From NCBI GenBank assembly GCA_965197575.1, contig OZ240214.1:4030001-4094000 (forward strand): DNA of 64,000 bases, in the 5' to 3' direction. Positions 26,234-35,034 of the stretch are shown one piece after another. The notes under the pieces are model-generated. The model was not told where the DNA came from. It did no database searches and was given only the letters and a program-made list of their open reading frames with translations. This DNA is from VXOI01 sp965197575. GTDB lineage: Bacteria > Chloroflexota > Dehalococcoidia > Lucifugimonadales > UBA3495. Positions within the stretch are counted from its first letter, which is position 1. Each line of letters begins with the position of its first letter. Made by a program: the position numbers and the translations under genes.

Positions 26234-26596
26234 CTAGTCGCCCTGCGGATGTTCGCCGAACCGCAGAGCCTCGCATCGCTCCTCGTCGGCTTGGGCTAGT
26301 TCCGGTTGGTCGTCGAACAGGTAGGCCAGCGCGCGTTGGCCGTAGTAGATGCCGGAGTCGGGCGACAGTTCGATGGCGCGGGTGAGGTCGGCGATGGACT
26401 CCTCGTACAGCCCGACCTCGTAATACGAACAGCCCCGGTTGTACCAGGCCGCGGCATAGCCGGAATCTAGCTCGATGGCCGAGGTATAGTCCTCGATGGC
26501 CCGATGGTACACCCCGTTTCGGCTGTAGCGGTTGCCCCGGTCGACGTAGCCGACGGCGTCAGTAGGTTCTTCTTGATGTCTGCGTTCGAGAACCAT
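26234..26596 (-). CDS. Small tetratricopeptide-repeat protein
   Basis: Protein of 120 aa with about three TPR units: AVGYVDRGNRYSRNGVYHRA, AAAWYNRGCSYYEVGLYEES and IYYGQRALAYLFDDQPELA. No signal peptide. It is probably a protein-protein interaction module. It ends close to the DUF35 stop in convergent orientation and starts 17 bases after the SDR stop on the same strand. Confidence 0.8.
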   Translation of the reverse strand: MVLERRHQEEPTDAVGYVDRGNRYSRNGVYHRAIEDYTSAIELDSGYAAAWYNRGCSYYEVGLYEESIADLTRAIELSPDSGIYYGQRALAYLFDDQPELAQADEERCEALRFGEHPQGD

Positions 26597-26612
26597 TAGA
26601 CTGTTATTCTTC

Positions 26613-27404
26613 CTACATCACCGAGCGTACCAGACCGCCGTCCACCAGGATGGTGGTGCCGGTGATGTAGCTGGAACGCTCGGAGGCTAGGAACGCCACC
26701 AGGTTGGCCAGTTCCACCGGCTGGCCGACCCGCCCCAGCGCGGTCTCGGAGGCGCGGCGGGCCAGCCCCTCTTCCACGGTGATTCCCAACTCGTTGGCCC
26801 GCGCGGTGACGTTGGACAGCATCCGCTCGCTGAGGATGGAGCCGGGACAGACGTTGTTGACCAGGATGTTGTCCTTGCCCACCTCGTCGGCCAGGCTCTT
26901 GGCGTAGGCCACCACGCCCATGCGGGTCGCGCCCGACAGGGCCAGGTTGGGGATCGGGTTGTAGACGGTGCTGGCCAGGATGTTGATGATCCTGCCGCCG
27001 CCCCGTTGCTGCAGGTGGGGCACCCCCTCGCGGCACATGCGCCCGAAGAAGATCAGCGACCGTTGCACCGCCGTCTCCCACACGTCCTCGCCAGCGGTGG
27101 CCGCCCGGGAAAGGGGAGGGCCGCCGGAGTTGTTGACCATTATGTCGATGCCGCCGAATTGCTCCAAGGTGGCCGCGATCAGGCCGGTGATGCTCTCCAG
27201 CCGGTCGAGGTCGGCGGGGTAGGGCAGCACCTCCGCCCCGGTGGACTCCCGGATTTCGTCGGCCGCCTGCTCCAGGTCGGCGCCGGTCCGGCTGCAAATA
27301 GCGACCTTCACGCCCTCCTCGGCCAATACTTGGGCGCAAGCCCGGCCCAGTCCCTTGCTCGCGCCCCCGATAATCGCAACCTTGCCATTAAGTCCCAAGT
27401 CCAT
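26613..27404 (-). CDS. SDR-family oxidoreductase lacking the canonical Tyr/Lys
   Basis: Short-chain dehydrogenase fold, 263 aa from ATG 27404. GKVAIIGGASKGLGRA is the cofactor site and MVNNSGGP the NNAG-like motif. Where YxxxK is expected the sequence is NLALSGATRMGVVAYAKS, with Ser and Arg at those places. This replacement defines a recognised SDR subgroup, and catalysis may differ or be absent. An upstream extension to 27524 lacks family similarity. Confidence 0.85.
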   Translation of the reverse strand: MDLGLNGKVAIIGGASKGLGRACAQVLAEEGVKVAICSRTGADLEQAADEIRESTGAEVLPYPADLDRLESITGLIAATLEQFGGIDIMVNNSGGPPLSRAATAGEDVWETAVQRSLIFFGRMCREGVPHLQQRGGGRIINILASTVYNPIPNLALSGATRMGVVAYAKSLADEVGKDNILVNNVCPGSILSERMLSNVTARANELGITVEEGLARRASETALGRVGQPVELANLVAFLASERSSYITGTTILVDGGLVRSVM

Positions 27405-27607
27405 GGATTCATACGCTCCTACAGGAGTTGCCACCCCCCAGATCCCGTATCGCTTCAGAGCAGCGGCGTTGCTGATTATATCAGTGCTCCCGGCGTCGGC
27501 CAAACGCGCTGCTGGCAGTGACACTTGCCGGTTGACCGCCTATCCGGTCTGCCCTACCCTTGCTTTGTGCCGCAATGGACAGCCCCGGGTGCGGTCGGGA
27601 GGATGCG

Positions 27608-27916
27608 ATGAAAGAACCCGAATTTGGTTCCAGGATTTACGACAAACCCGCGACTAAGGCCAACATCCGTTACCTGAGAGCAAACCAGGGGCTGTGGCCG
27701 GAAGAAAAAGAGGTTCGGATAGACTGGGAAGGGCGCGACATCGGTGTCTTTGCCCATATCAGAGACGTAGACCTCGAAAAAGAGACTCTATCGGTATGGG
27801 TATGGGACATTGGCCGGGAGGCTGTCCTGTTCGAATTGCCCGGCGAGGATGTTAACGTCACTGGACGAAGGCTGTGGGCCTCGCGAGAGTGGCTGGAGCA
27901 GATGAGAATGGCATGA
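27608..27916 (+). CDS. Hypothetical 102-aa protein upstream of dcd
   Basis: Protein starting MKEPEFGSRIYDKPATKANI, with strand-rich sequence WEGRDIGVFAHIRDVDLEKE and VWVWDIGREAVLFELPGEDV. GGGAGG precedes ATG 27608. Its stop overlaps the start of the dCTP deaminase gene (ATGA), so it is expressed with it. No family recognised. Confidence 0.6.
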   Translation: MKEPEFGSRIYDKPATKANIRYLRANQGLWPEEKEVRIDWEGRDIGVFAHIRDVDLEKETLSVWVWDIGREAVLFELPGEDVNVTGRRLWASREWLEQMRMA

Positions 27917-28455
27917 GACTGGCGACAAGCGCAATCTTTCACGAGATCGAGTCAGGGAGCCTGGTCTTTCAACCTGAAGTCGAACGAGCCAGGATTGGCC
28001 CCAGCTCCGTAGACCTGACCTTGTCCGACACTTTCTACGTTCTGGAGCCGGCATTCGAAGAGCATCGAAGGGCGGGCGTCACCAGCGCCATTGACCTCAT
28101 AGGGTATGACTGGTCCCGGTTTCTGGATACTTTTGGTGAAGAGAGGGTCGTCGCTCCCAGCGGGTTTTTCGAGATTCCTGTCCAGCAACTGGTGATTGGC
28201 CGTACCTATGAATCGGTCAGTCTTCCCCGGCATCTGGGGGCGCGGGTGGAAGGCAAGAGCAGCATCGCCAGGATTGGCCTGTTCGTGCATATCTCTGCGC
28301 CCACCATTCATCCCGGTTTCGACAATCGAATCGCATTGGAGTTCTACAACGTCGGCCCGCTGCCCATCCGGGTCCGCCCCGGAGACCCCATCTGCCAGCT
28401 TATACTGGAGCGGGTCGAGGGGGAGGGCCTCTATCAGGGACAGTTTCAGTCTTGA
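27913..28455 (+). CDS. dcd: dCTP deaminase / dUTPase-family protein
   Basis: Trimeric nucleotide enzyme, 180 aa, producing dUTP (or dUMP) from dCTP for thymidylate synthesis. GPSSVDLTLSDTF (residues about 28-40), VEGKSSIARIGLFVH and HPGFDNRIALEFYN hold the nucleotide- and base-binding residues, including the catalytic Glu (ALE). RPGDPICQL is the C-terminal motif. Start ATG 27913 overlaps the preceding stop. The IMPase-like gene starts at its stop. Confidence 0.88.
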   Translation: MRLATSAIFHEIESGSLVFQPEVERARIGPSSVDLTLSDTFYVLEPAFEEHRRAGVTSAIDLIGYDWSRFLDTFGEERVVAPSGFFEIPVQQLVIGRTYESVSLPRHLGARVEGKSSIARIGLFVHISAPTIHPGFDNRIALEFYNVGPLPIRVRPGDPICQLILERVEGEGLYQGQFQS

Positions 28456-29435
28456 GCGTCCGCAGCAATCTGACGCCTGGCGGTGAGCTAATCGTGCAAT
28501 CCCTTGACGACGCGCAAGCCCGTGAGATCGAGGCCCATGCCGTGGAGTTGGCGCGGGGGGCCGGGGAGATTCTGGCCGGGTATTTTGGCCGTCCCATCGA
28601 AGTCGAGTTCAAGGATGACAAAGAGCGGGACCCAGTAACCCGCGCCGACAAGGCTACCCAGGAGTATCTGGTCGCTGAAATCGCCCGCCGCTTCCCGGAC
28701 CACGGTATCCTGGGCGAGGAAGCCACCGAAGAGGAGAAGGAGTCGGAAGCACCGGCCCGCGACATCCTCTGGGTGCTCGACCCGCTGGACGGCACCACCA
28801 ACTTTATGAACGGGCTCCCGGTGTTCGCTTCCTCCATCGGCGTGCTGCACCGGGGTAGGCCGGTGGCCGCCGCCCTCTACGTCCCTTGGCCCAACGGCGG
28901 CGGCGGGTTCGTGTTGCACTGCCGCAAGGGCGGCGGCTGTTTCGCCGATGAGCAGCCGGTGTCGGTCTTCGAGACGCAGGAGCCGGTGCCCAACCGCCTG
29001 ATCGGAGTGCCCGGTTACTTCGGGGTGGTCAACCGCTTCTCCAAAGAGTTGGCCGGAAAGGCCGGAGAGCCGCGCACCACCGGCAGCATCGCCTACGAGC
29101 TGGCGATGACGGCGCGAGGCGTGATGCAATACGCCATCTTCGGCGCTCCCCGGCTGTGGGACATGGCAGGGGGTGCATTGGCGGTGATGGAGGCCGGCGG
29201 CACAGTAATGACCCGCTTCCGGGGCGAACGCCGCTGGCATCCCCTAGAGAGCACGGTGCCGTCGTGGGACGAAAAGACCCCCACCATGAAAGAACTACGC
29301 GCCTGGATGGCCCCGCTCGTGGCCGGAAACAAGCAGCTAGCCCCTTTGGTAGCGAACAGCGTCCGCCGACGCTTCAGCTTGAAGGCGCAAGTCCGCAAGC
29401 TGGTTCGCCCCCTCCGCCGCCGTAACCCGCGGTAG
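28452..29435 (+). CDS. Inositol monophosphatase-family phosphatase
   Basis: Li+-sensitive Mg2+-dependent phosphatase fold, 327 aa from TTG 28452 (overlapping the dcd stop) or about 313 aa from GTG 28494. ILGEEATEEE (metal Glu), WVLDPLDGTTNFMNG (metal Asp and substrate loop) and RLWDMAGGALAVMEAGG (metal Asp) are all present. It could act on inositol, nucleotide (PAP) or sugar phosphates. The last 40 residues are very basic, an unusual tail. Third gene of an apparent operon with dcd. Confidence 0.9.
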   Translation: MSVRSNLTPGGELIVQSLDDAQAREIEAHAVELARGAGEILAGYFGRPIEVEFKDDKERDPVTRADKATQEYLVAEIARRFPDHGILGEEATEEEKESEAPARDILWVLDPLDGTTNFMNGLPVFASSIGVLHRGRPVAAALYVPWPNGGGGFVLHCRKGGGCFADEQPVSVFETQEPVPNRLIGVPGYFGVVNRFSKELAGKAGEPRTTGSIAYELAMTARGVMQYAIFGAPRLWDMAGGALAVMEAGGTVMTRFRGERRWHPLESTVPSWDEKTPTMKELRAWMAPLVAGNKQLAPLVANSVRRRFSLKAQVRKLVRPLRRRNPR

Positions 29436-29527
29436 CAAGCGGCGGTTGGGGTTAGCGCCTGTCCGGCGTCCGGCCACCTGAAGGCGCTAACCCAGCAGCG
29501 GCTGAAATAGCTTGCGAACTCGCTCGG

Positions 29528-30349
29528 CTAGCGGTCGTTGGCCTCCACTTCCGACAGGAATTGCAACACCCGCTTAGCGTACTTTTCCGGCTCCTCGGAA
29601 TGAGGGTGAACCTCGCCCCATTGGCAGTTGGGCACCATGCGATGGGCCATCTCGGCGACGGCTCTTGGGTGAACGTCGTTGCTGCCCGGCATAATCATCG
29701 TCGGGACGCCAATGCCCTTCAGCATTTTCTCGGTGCTGCCCAGGGTCGGGAACGGGCCGCCGAACAGGGCGTAGATGGTATCCCGCATGGTCTGGATAAA
29801 CTCGTCGGTGTCCATTGCCTCCAGCTCTTTCCGGTAGTCGGGGTCGGTCTGGGCAATCTCCGGGCTGAAGGGAGCGAAGCGGTCGTCGGCGTCGAAGGCG
29901 TCCACCACTGCCGATATGCCGCCAGCCGCCGCGATCTCCATGCTCTTGAACAGCTTCGACGTGAGATAGCCGTCGCAGATGACCCCGCCCGCGATGTTTG
30001 AGGGGAATATGGCCCGCACCCGCTCGGGGCGGCGGGAGGCGCAGCCGAAGGAGATGGCCGCCCCAAACGAACCTCCGCCGAGGTAGCTCTGCTCTATCCC
30101 CAGGGCGTCCATCAGCCCGAACACGTCGTCGCACACCATGTCCCAGGTCTGCACCACCAAGGGACTGCGGGACTGGCCGCCGAAACGCCGGTCGTAGACC
30201 ACCACCCGGTGTTCTTGGGACAGCGCCTCGATCACTGGCTCGTAGCTGCTGGCTACCCCTTGGAGTCCGCCCGGTGAAAGGATGATCGGGGGGCCGCTCC
30301 CGGCCTCTTCGTAATATAGCTCCGCGCCGTTTACTTTCGCGGTTGTCAT
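29528..30349 (-). CDS. Alpha/beta-fold hydrolase
   Basis: Hydrolase of 273 aa. ILSPGGLQGVASSYEP provides the oxyanion region, VVVYDRRFGGQS the second strand loop, and GGGSFGAAISFG the nucleophile elbow with Ser. A His near the C-terminus (EVHPHSEEPEKYA) could complete the triad. It resembles the haloperoxidase/esterase group. It could hydrolyse esters or ring-fission products. Stands alone. Confidence 0.88.
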   Translation of the reverse strand: MTTAKVNGAELYYEEAGSGPPIILSPGGLQGVASSYEPVIEALSQEHRVVVYDRRFGGQSRSPLVVQTWDMVCDDVFGLMDALGIEQSYLGGGSFGAAISFGCASRRPERVRAIFPSNIAGGVICDGYLTSKLFKSMEIAAAGGISAVVDAFDADDRFAPFSPEIAQTDPDYRKELEAMDTDEFIQTMRDTIYALFGGPFPTLGSTEKMLKGIGVPTMIMPGSNDVHPRAVAEMAHRMVPNCQWGEVHPHSEEPEKYAKRVLQFLSEVEANDR

Positions 30350-30400
30350 AGTCCGGCCTCCTGGAATGTAAGTATTGCGGAAATTGCCATTGCCGGGTGT

Positions 30401-30937
30401 CTACCGTGGATTATAGGCGGTTTCCTGTTCGCCCGGAATATAAGGAATGAAGCCTTCGGCCGCCAGGAATTCCTGCATTCCCCGAGGCAGATGGCGGGCA
30501 TCCACGGGTAGGCCATCCAACATAACCAGCCAGGCCAGGGGGTGCTTCTCCAGCCGGCTCGGTAAACACCAATCAGGGTCCATCCACTTCATATCCAGAA
30601 GGTCGCGGACGGTCTTGGACTTGGCCGAGGCGGTGCTCTGGCCGACACCGAATCCTTTGCAAAGATCGGCTGAATTCATGTAAGGTTCTTCGCTACGGTC
30701 AAACAGGAAATTGACCGAACCAACGGCATAAACGATTCCGCAGGCCCAAACATCGGGGCGTCCTCTGGTCAGGGGAGAGGGACGCTTCCGGGACAAAGCT
30801 GCCGCGGTCTGCCGCGCTAGTTGAGCGTATTCCTCGTTCAGGTGGGCATTGCAGAATTCATCGATATGGGACACTATGGCGTCGAAGGCCGGTTGCATCT
30901 GCCTGGGCACTTTTTCCGATTTGCTGACTTTAGCCAT
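30401..30937 (-). CDS. DUF6398 protein
   Basis: Protein of 178 aa. KSEKVPRQMQPAFDAIV, FCNAHLNEEYAQLARQ, RKRPSPLTRGRPDVWACGI and VGQSTASAKSKTVRDLL match DUF6398. The last segment looks like a helix-turn-helix, so DNA binding is possible. Function unknown. Not in an operon. Confidence 0.75.
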   Translation of the reverse strand: MAKVSKSEKVPRQMQPAFDAIVSHIDEFCNAHLNEEYAQLARQTAAALSRKRPSPLTRGRPDVWACGIVYAVGSVNFLFDRSEEPYMNSADLCKGFGVGQSTASAKSKTVRDLLDMKWMDPDWCLPSRLEKHPLAWLVMLDGLPVDARHLPRGMQEFLAAEGFIPYIPGEQETAYNPR

Positions 30938-31007
30938 GTATCCTCCTCCTCACTGCTCTCCTATTCTAAACTAACTGGGGAGCCGTGGAAATCGAAGGGG
31001 TGGCGCT

Positions 31008-32096
31008 ATGACAAACGAACAATACGCCCAGGCAGTCCTTGACGCTGAGGAAAAGCTCCTTGTGTTCCTGCAAACCTTCGAGTCGATTCAGGAGAACATT
31101 CGCCTCGAGAGGCTGGGCGAGTTTCAGGACCGTCTGCGAGAGGCCGCCTCGGACACGTTCTCCACAATTCTGGGCGAACTGGCGCGGCACGGCCCGCCGG
31201 AGTCCTTGAGCCGGTTCCATGACGCATTCGTCGCTGGTATCCGGCACTGCGGGAACGCCTGCGAGTCCTTCTTGAACGCCGACGAACCGGGATTCTCCCG
31301 CGCATCGTTGGATACCCGGCGGGCGCTGTGCCGGGGGCTGGACCTCCTGTATGGCGTCCGGGCGCACACGCCGACCCTGCGCGGCTACTGGTTGCTGCCG
31401 GAGGCGCTGAGCGGCCAAGAGTCCCTGGAAGCCATCCAACTCGAAACGAACGTCCCCGTTGGAATGCTTCATCACAAACAAGCCGACCCCCTGGCGGACT
31501 ATTCGCTGTACGTTCCTGAAAACTACACCCCGCAACGGGACTGGCCGCTAATCATCTGCCTGCACGGCGCTTACGGCCGGGGCGACCACTACGTCTGGTC
31601 GTGGCTGCGGGCGGCCAAGAGCAAGGGATACATGCTGCTGGCCGCCAAGTCGGTCGACGTTACGTGGTCGATAATGCAGCCGGTGCGTGACGTGAACTCG
31701 GTCACTGGAATGTTCGAAGAAGTGTGCCGCTCCTACGCGGTGGACCGAAACCGGGTGTTCCTTTCCGGCCTGTCCGACGGCGGAACGTTCACCTACCTGT
31801 ACGGCCTGAGTCGCCCGGAGATGTTCGCCGGCATCGCGCCCATAGCGGCGGACTTCCATGGGATGATGGACGACATGCTGCGCCGGAAGCAGGGCGTGGA
31901 TTTGCCCATCCACATCGTCCACGGCGCGCAGGACCACATATTCCCCGTGGACCCGATTCGCAAGGGCCACGCCCTGCTGGCCCGCCTGGGCTACGACGCC
32001 ACCTACGAGGAGTTGCCCGATTGGGGACATTCCTACTGCTCGGGCATCAACGCGCGGCTGGTGATGCCCTGGTTCGAGAGCCTTCCGCGCCGGTAG
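31008..32096 (+). CDS. Esterase/PHB-depolymerase-like alpha/beta hydrolase with helical N-terminus
   Basis: Protein of 362 aa. Residues 1-150 are helical and unlike known domains. Residues 160-360 form an alpha/beta hydrolase: YVPENYTPQRDWPLIICLHG, then the nucleophile elbow FLSGLSDGGTFTY, Asp in HGAQDHIFPVD and His in PDWGHSYCSG. This is the pattern of phospholipase/carboxylesterase and feruloyl-esterase-like enzymes. No signal peptide. Substrate unknown. Confidence 0.85.
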   Translation: MTNEQYAQAVLDAEEKLLVFLQTFESIQENIRLERLGEFQDRLREAASDTFSTILGELARHGPPESLSRFHDAFVAGIRHCGNACESFLNADEPGFSRASLDTRRALCRGLDLLYGVRAHTPTLRGYWLLPEALSGQESLEAIQLETNVPVGMLHHKQADPLADYSLYVPENYTPQRDWPLIICLHGAYGRGDHYVWSWLRAAKSKGYMLLAAKSVDVTWSIMQPVRDVNSVTGMFEEVCRSYAVDRNRVFLSGLSDGGTFTYLYGLSRPEMFAGIAPIAADFHGMMDDMLRRKQGVDLPIHIVHGAQDHIFPVDPIRKGHALLARLGYDATYEELPDWGHSYCSGINARLVMPWFESLPRR

Positions 32097-32172
32097 GCCG
32101 CTCTCGTTTTGACAGCGTCTCCGATAGACGGTTTAATGACGTTGCTATTGAGATTGGTTCGGCAGGTGAGGA

Positions 32173-33252
32173 ATGAAAGCCGCAGTATTGAGGGAAGTCA
32201 ACCGGCCGTTGGAAATTGAAGACGTACAACTGGCCGACCCCGGCCCCCGCGAGGTGCTGGTCCGCACCGGGGCCAGCGGCGTATGCCACAGCGACCTGCA
32301 CTTCGTGGAAGGGCTGTATGCGACGCCCATGCCGGTGGTGCTGGGCCACGAGGCCGCCGGGACCATCGAGGCCGTTGGCTCGCTAGTCGACTACGTGAAG
32401 CCCGGCGACCGAGTAATCTGCTGCCTGTCGGTATTCTGCGGCCACTGCGAGCGGTGCACCGAGGGGCGGATGGTGCTCTGCTCCCGGGCCGGGCTGACCC
32501 GCGGACCCGGAGAGACGCCCCGGCTCCGAATCGGTGACGAGGAGGTCACCCAGTTCGCCAACCTAGCGTCCTTCGCCGAGCAGATGCTGGTGCATGAGAA
32601 CGCGGTGGTGAAGATTGACCGCGACGTGCCTTTCGAGCAGTTGGCCCTCATCGGCTGCGGAGCGACCACCGGCCTGGGCGCGGCTTTGAACACCGCCGCC
32701 GTGCGGCCGGGCAGCACCGTGGCCGTCATCGGCTGCGGCGGCGTAGGGCTGAACGCCATTCAAGGCGCGGCGTTGGCCGGGGCGTTGCGCGTCATCGCCA
32801 TCGACTCGGTGGAGACCAAGCTCACGCTGGCCCGGGAGTTCGGGGCCACCGACGTGATCGACGCCTCCAGCGGCGACGTGGCGGCCAGGGTGCGCGACCT
32901 GACCTCCGGCGGAGTCGATTACTCCTTCGAGGCCATCGGCAAGAAGGAGACTGCCGAGCAGTCCTTCGCCATGCTGCGGGCCGGGGGCACCGCCACCATC
33001 ATCGGCATGATTCCCCAAGGCACCAAGATCGAGCTTGACGGTCCGTCCTTCCTGCGAGAGCGGCGCATCCAGGGCAGCAGCATGGGCTCCAACCACTTCC
33101 GGACCGACATGCCCCGCTACGTGGACTTCTACCTGCAAGGCCGCCTGAAGCTCGACGAGCTGGTGACTCAGCGGTTGCAGCTGGACCAAGTCAACAAAGC
33201 ATTCGCCGACATGAAGGAAGGCAACGTTGCCCGCAGCGTGATTACGTTCTAA
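32173..33252 (+). CDS. Zinc-dependent alcohol dehydrogenase (class III/benzyl-alcohol-type MDR)
   Basis: MDR-family enzyme, 359 aa. Catalytic zinc ligands are in GVCHSDLHF and GHEAAG, and Cys in LIGCGATTG. The structural zinc loop is CGHCERCTEGRMVLC. The NAD site is GCGGVGLNAIQGAALAGA, with Asp in VIAIDSVETK. The Cys-Gly-Ala-Thr-Thr-Gly motif is typical of class III and aryl-alcohol dehydrogenases. TGAGGAATG gives a short ribosome site at ATG 32173. Confidence 0.92.
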   Translation: MKAAVLREVNRPLEIEDVQLADPGPREVLVRTGASGVCHSDLHFVEGLYATPMPVVLGHEAAGTIEAVGSLVDYVKPGDRVICCLSVFCGHCERCTEGRMVLCSRAGLTRGPGETPRLRIGDEEVTQFANLASFAEQMLVHENAVVKIDRDVPFEQLALIGCGATTGLGAALNTAAVRPGSTVAVIGCGGVGLNAIQGAALAGALRVIAIDSVETKLTLAREFGATDVIDASSGDVAARVRDLTSGGVDYSFEAIGKKETAEQSFAMLRAGGTATIIGMIPQGTKIELDGPSFLRERRIQGSSMGSNHFRTDMPRYVDFYLQGRLKLDELVTQRLQLDQVNKAFADMKEGNVARSVITF

Positions 33253-33291
33253 GGAGCGCTCAGCCCGGGCGGGCCTTCCTACACCTGTAGG

Positions 33292-34083
33292 CTACCCGCC
33301 TGGCTGTCCTATCGTTTCCATCCCGCAGCTCATTGCGGCGCTAAGGAGGGCCACGGGAGGACCTGCGTCAGGATCCAACGATGCAGCAAATCCTTCCGGC
33401 CCTCCCAACTCCTCCAGCACGCATTGCAGGCTTTCCCGGTCGTCCGGGCCCATGCCCAGGGCGGGGGCGGCGGACTGCCATTCCTCCTCGTTCAGGCAGG
33501 ATAGGGTCAAGAACATTCCGACCATCCCGGTCATCATGGCGGCAGCCCCGTCTTCGGCACCCGTGGACGAGGCCAGCATCACGGAGCGAAGGTCGATGTC
33601 CTCGAATCCGGCGCGAACGCACATCGAAGTTTCTTCACTCAGCGACCCGGTCTCCCCGATAAGTCCGGTCAGGAACAGCCTCAGCAGCGTATCGTCCTCC
33701 AGGCATTGCATCAATTCCGCAGTCTCGTCGGGCGTGGCGAGGTCTGGGCTGCCCACCAGCGCCATGAGCCGCTGGGGACCCACATTCTCCGAGAGACATG
33801 ACTGCTCGGCGCCCGACAATTCGGACATGAACGCTTGGGGGTTGTCAAGGCTAAGGGGAGCAATCCCTCCGGACCCCGGAGCCGTCATCTCGGTATCCTT
33901 CGTCGGCGAGGGCGCGGCAGTGGGGGCCGGAGTGGCAGTGGGAACCGGGGTGGGCGTGGGAGCCGGGGTTGGCGTCGCGGTCGGTTCCGGTGTAGCCGTG
34001 GGAGCCGGTGTCGGCGTCGGGCTGGAACAGGCTAGCAGCGCCGCCAGCGTTAGAAAGATCGCGCCATACAACAGTTTCGACAT
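33292..34083 (-). CDS. Secreted lipoprotein with Pro/Thr-rich linker
   Basis: Protein of 263 aa with a lipoprotein signal peptide: KLLYGAIFLTLAALLAC, lipobox Cys at about residue 19. About 50 residues of PTPAPTATPEPT-type linker follow, encoded by the low-complexity stretch 33900-34020. The mature domain is alpha-helical and Cys-containing (CLSENVGPQRLMALVG, MQCLEDDTLLRLFLTG). AGGGG precedes ATG 34083. The architecture is common for Chloroflexota surface lipoproteins. Function unknown. Confidence 0.8.
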   Translation of the reverse strand: MSKLLYGAIFLTLAALLACSSPTPTPAPTATPEPTATPTPAPTPTPVPTATPAPTAAPSPTKDTEMTAPGSGGIAPLSLDNPQAFMSELSGAEQSCLSENVGPQRLMALVGSPDLATPDETAELMQCLEDDTLLRLFLTGLIGETGSLSEETSMCVRAGFEDIDLRSVMLASSTGAEDGAAAMMTGMVGMFLTLSCLNEEEWQSAAPALGMGPDDRESLQCVLEELGGPEGFAASLDPDAGPPVALLSAAMSCGMETIGQPGG

Positions 34084-34269
34084 GGAAGCATCACCCCTGA
34101 GAATCGAGAAATGTCCCGAGTTGGAACAAGGCCGCCTGAACCTCAATTGTATCTCGGGGCATCGGAGGTAAACCCGCGAAACACGGGCGGATTGCCGGTG
34201 TTTCCCGGCGTGGGCCGCACTGCCCCAAGCCGGTGAAGCGGCTCGCGGGGCAGGGATCGTTGGGCTGGG

Positions 34270-35019
34270 CTAGTCACGAGGCGGTCGAAGTCGCAGTTGT
34301 TCCTCGAGCTGGCGTACCCTGGCGTCGGCGGCATCCCGGGCGGCGCGTTCCGCTCGCAACTCCTCTTGATAGCCGGTACGCTCCTGGTCCCAATTCTTCA
34401 GGTAGGTCCCGGTGGCCGGGTCGTAGAAGTATAGCCATTCCTCATGCCAGCAGAAGTACAACGCCAGGACCGGGCTGTACGCCTTGAGCACTCCGTCTGG
34501 TTCGGTCGTTAGTTCGACGGGCTGGTATTCACCGTCGACCAGCAAGCCTCCGGCCAGCGGCTGCCCGTAGTAGTCGCCGCCGGTCTGGTCGAATCGCCAG
34601 TATTCCGGGATGCCGATTTGGGCGTAAATGCGCGGCTTCCGAGTAATGTCCGCCCTGGCGGTCGTCACCGAGGCGACTTCCAGCGCCAGGTCCGGGGGTT
34701 TGCCCACCTCCCAGGGCAGATAGAGCCGCCGCTCCCGGATGGCGTGGGTGTCGACGCCCAAGGCCAGGTAGCAGTCGGGGCCCACTCGCACGTTGAGGTT
34801 GCGGCGGTCGTAGCAAATGAAAGTGTTGCTGCTCAGGAAGGCGTCGGGGCGGCGTCCGAAGCCGGTGAAGCGGGCGGATAGCAATTCCAGGGTCTCCCGG
34901 ATGATTAGTTCTTGATACATGGCATCAGGCAAGGGTTCGGGTTCGTCCGGGTCGAAGCAGAGGGTACTGAAATCAATCTCCCCCTGCCGGTCGTAGGTCA
35001 GCATTTTGTAGGTCAACAT
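34270..35019 (-). CDS. Uma2-family (DUF820) putative endonuclease with coiled-coil tail
   Basis: PD-(D/E)xK-fold protein, about 249 aa. VRVGPDCYLALG contains the PD, and LALEVASVTTARADITRK the ExK-like region. YAQIGIPEYWRFD is the standard DUF820 ending. The C-terminal 45 residues form a charged coiled coil. The family is hugely expanded in cyanobacteria and Chloroflexota, with role unproven. ATG 35019 or GTG 35031 may start it. It follows the ECHDC3-like gene closely. Confidence 0.85.
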   Translation of the reverse strand: MLTYKMLTYDRQGEIDFSTLCFDPDEPEPLPDAMYQELIIRETLELLSARFTGFGRRPDAFLSSNTFICYDRRNLNVRVGPDCYLALGVDTHAIRERRLYLPWEVGKPPDLALEVASVTTARADITRKPRIYAQIGIPEYWRFDQTGGDYYGQPLAGGLLVDGEYQPVELTTEPDGVLKAYSPVLALYFCWHEEWLYFYDPATGTYLKNWDQERTGYQEELRAERAARDAADARVRQLEEQLRLRPPRD

Positions 35020-35034
35020 CGCGGTCGACACCCC

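Noticed and set aside
33900..34020. Tandem-repeat look, considered as a possible repeat array
   Set aside because: It encodes the Pro/Thr linker of a lipoprotein and has no spacer structure.
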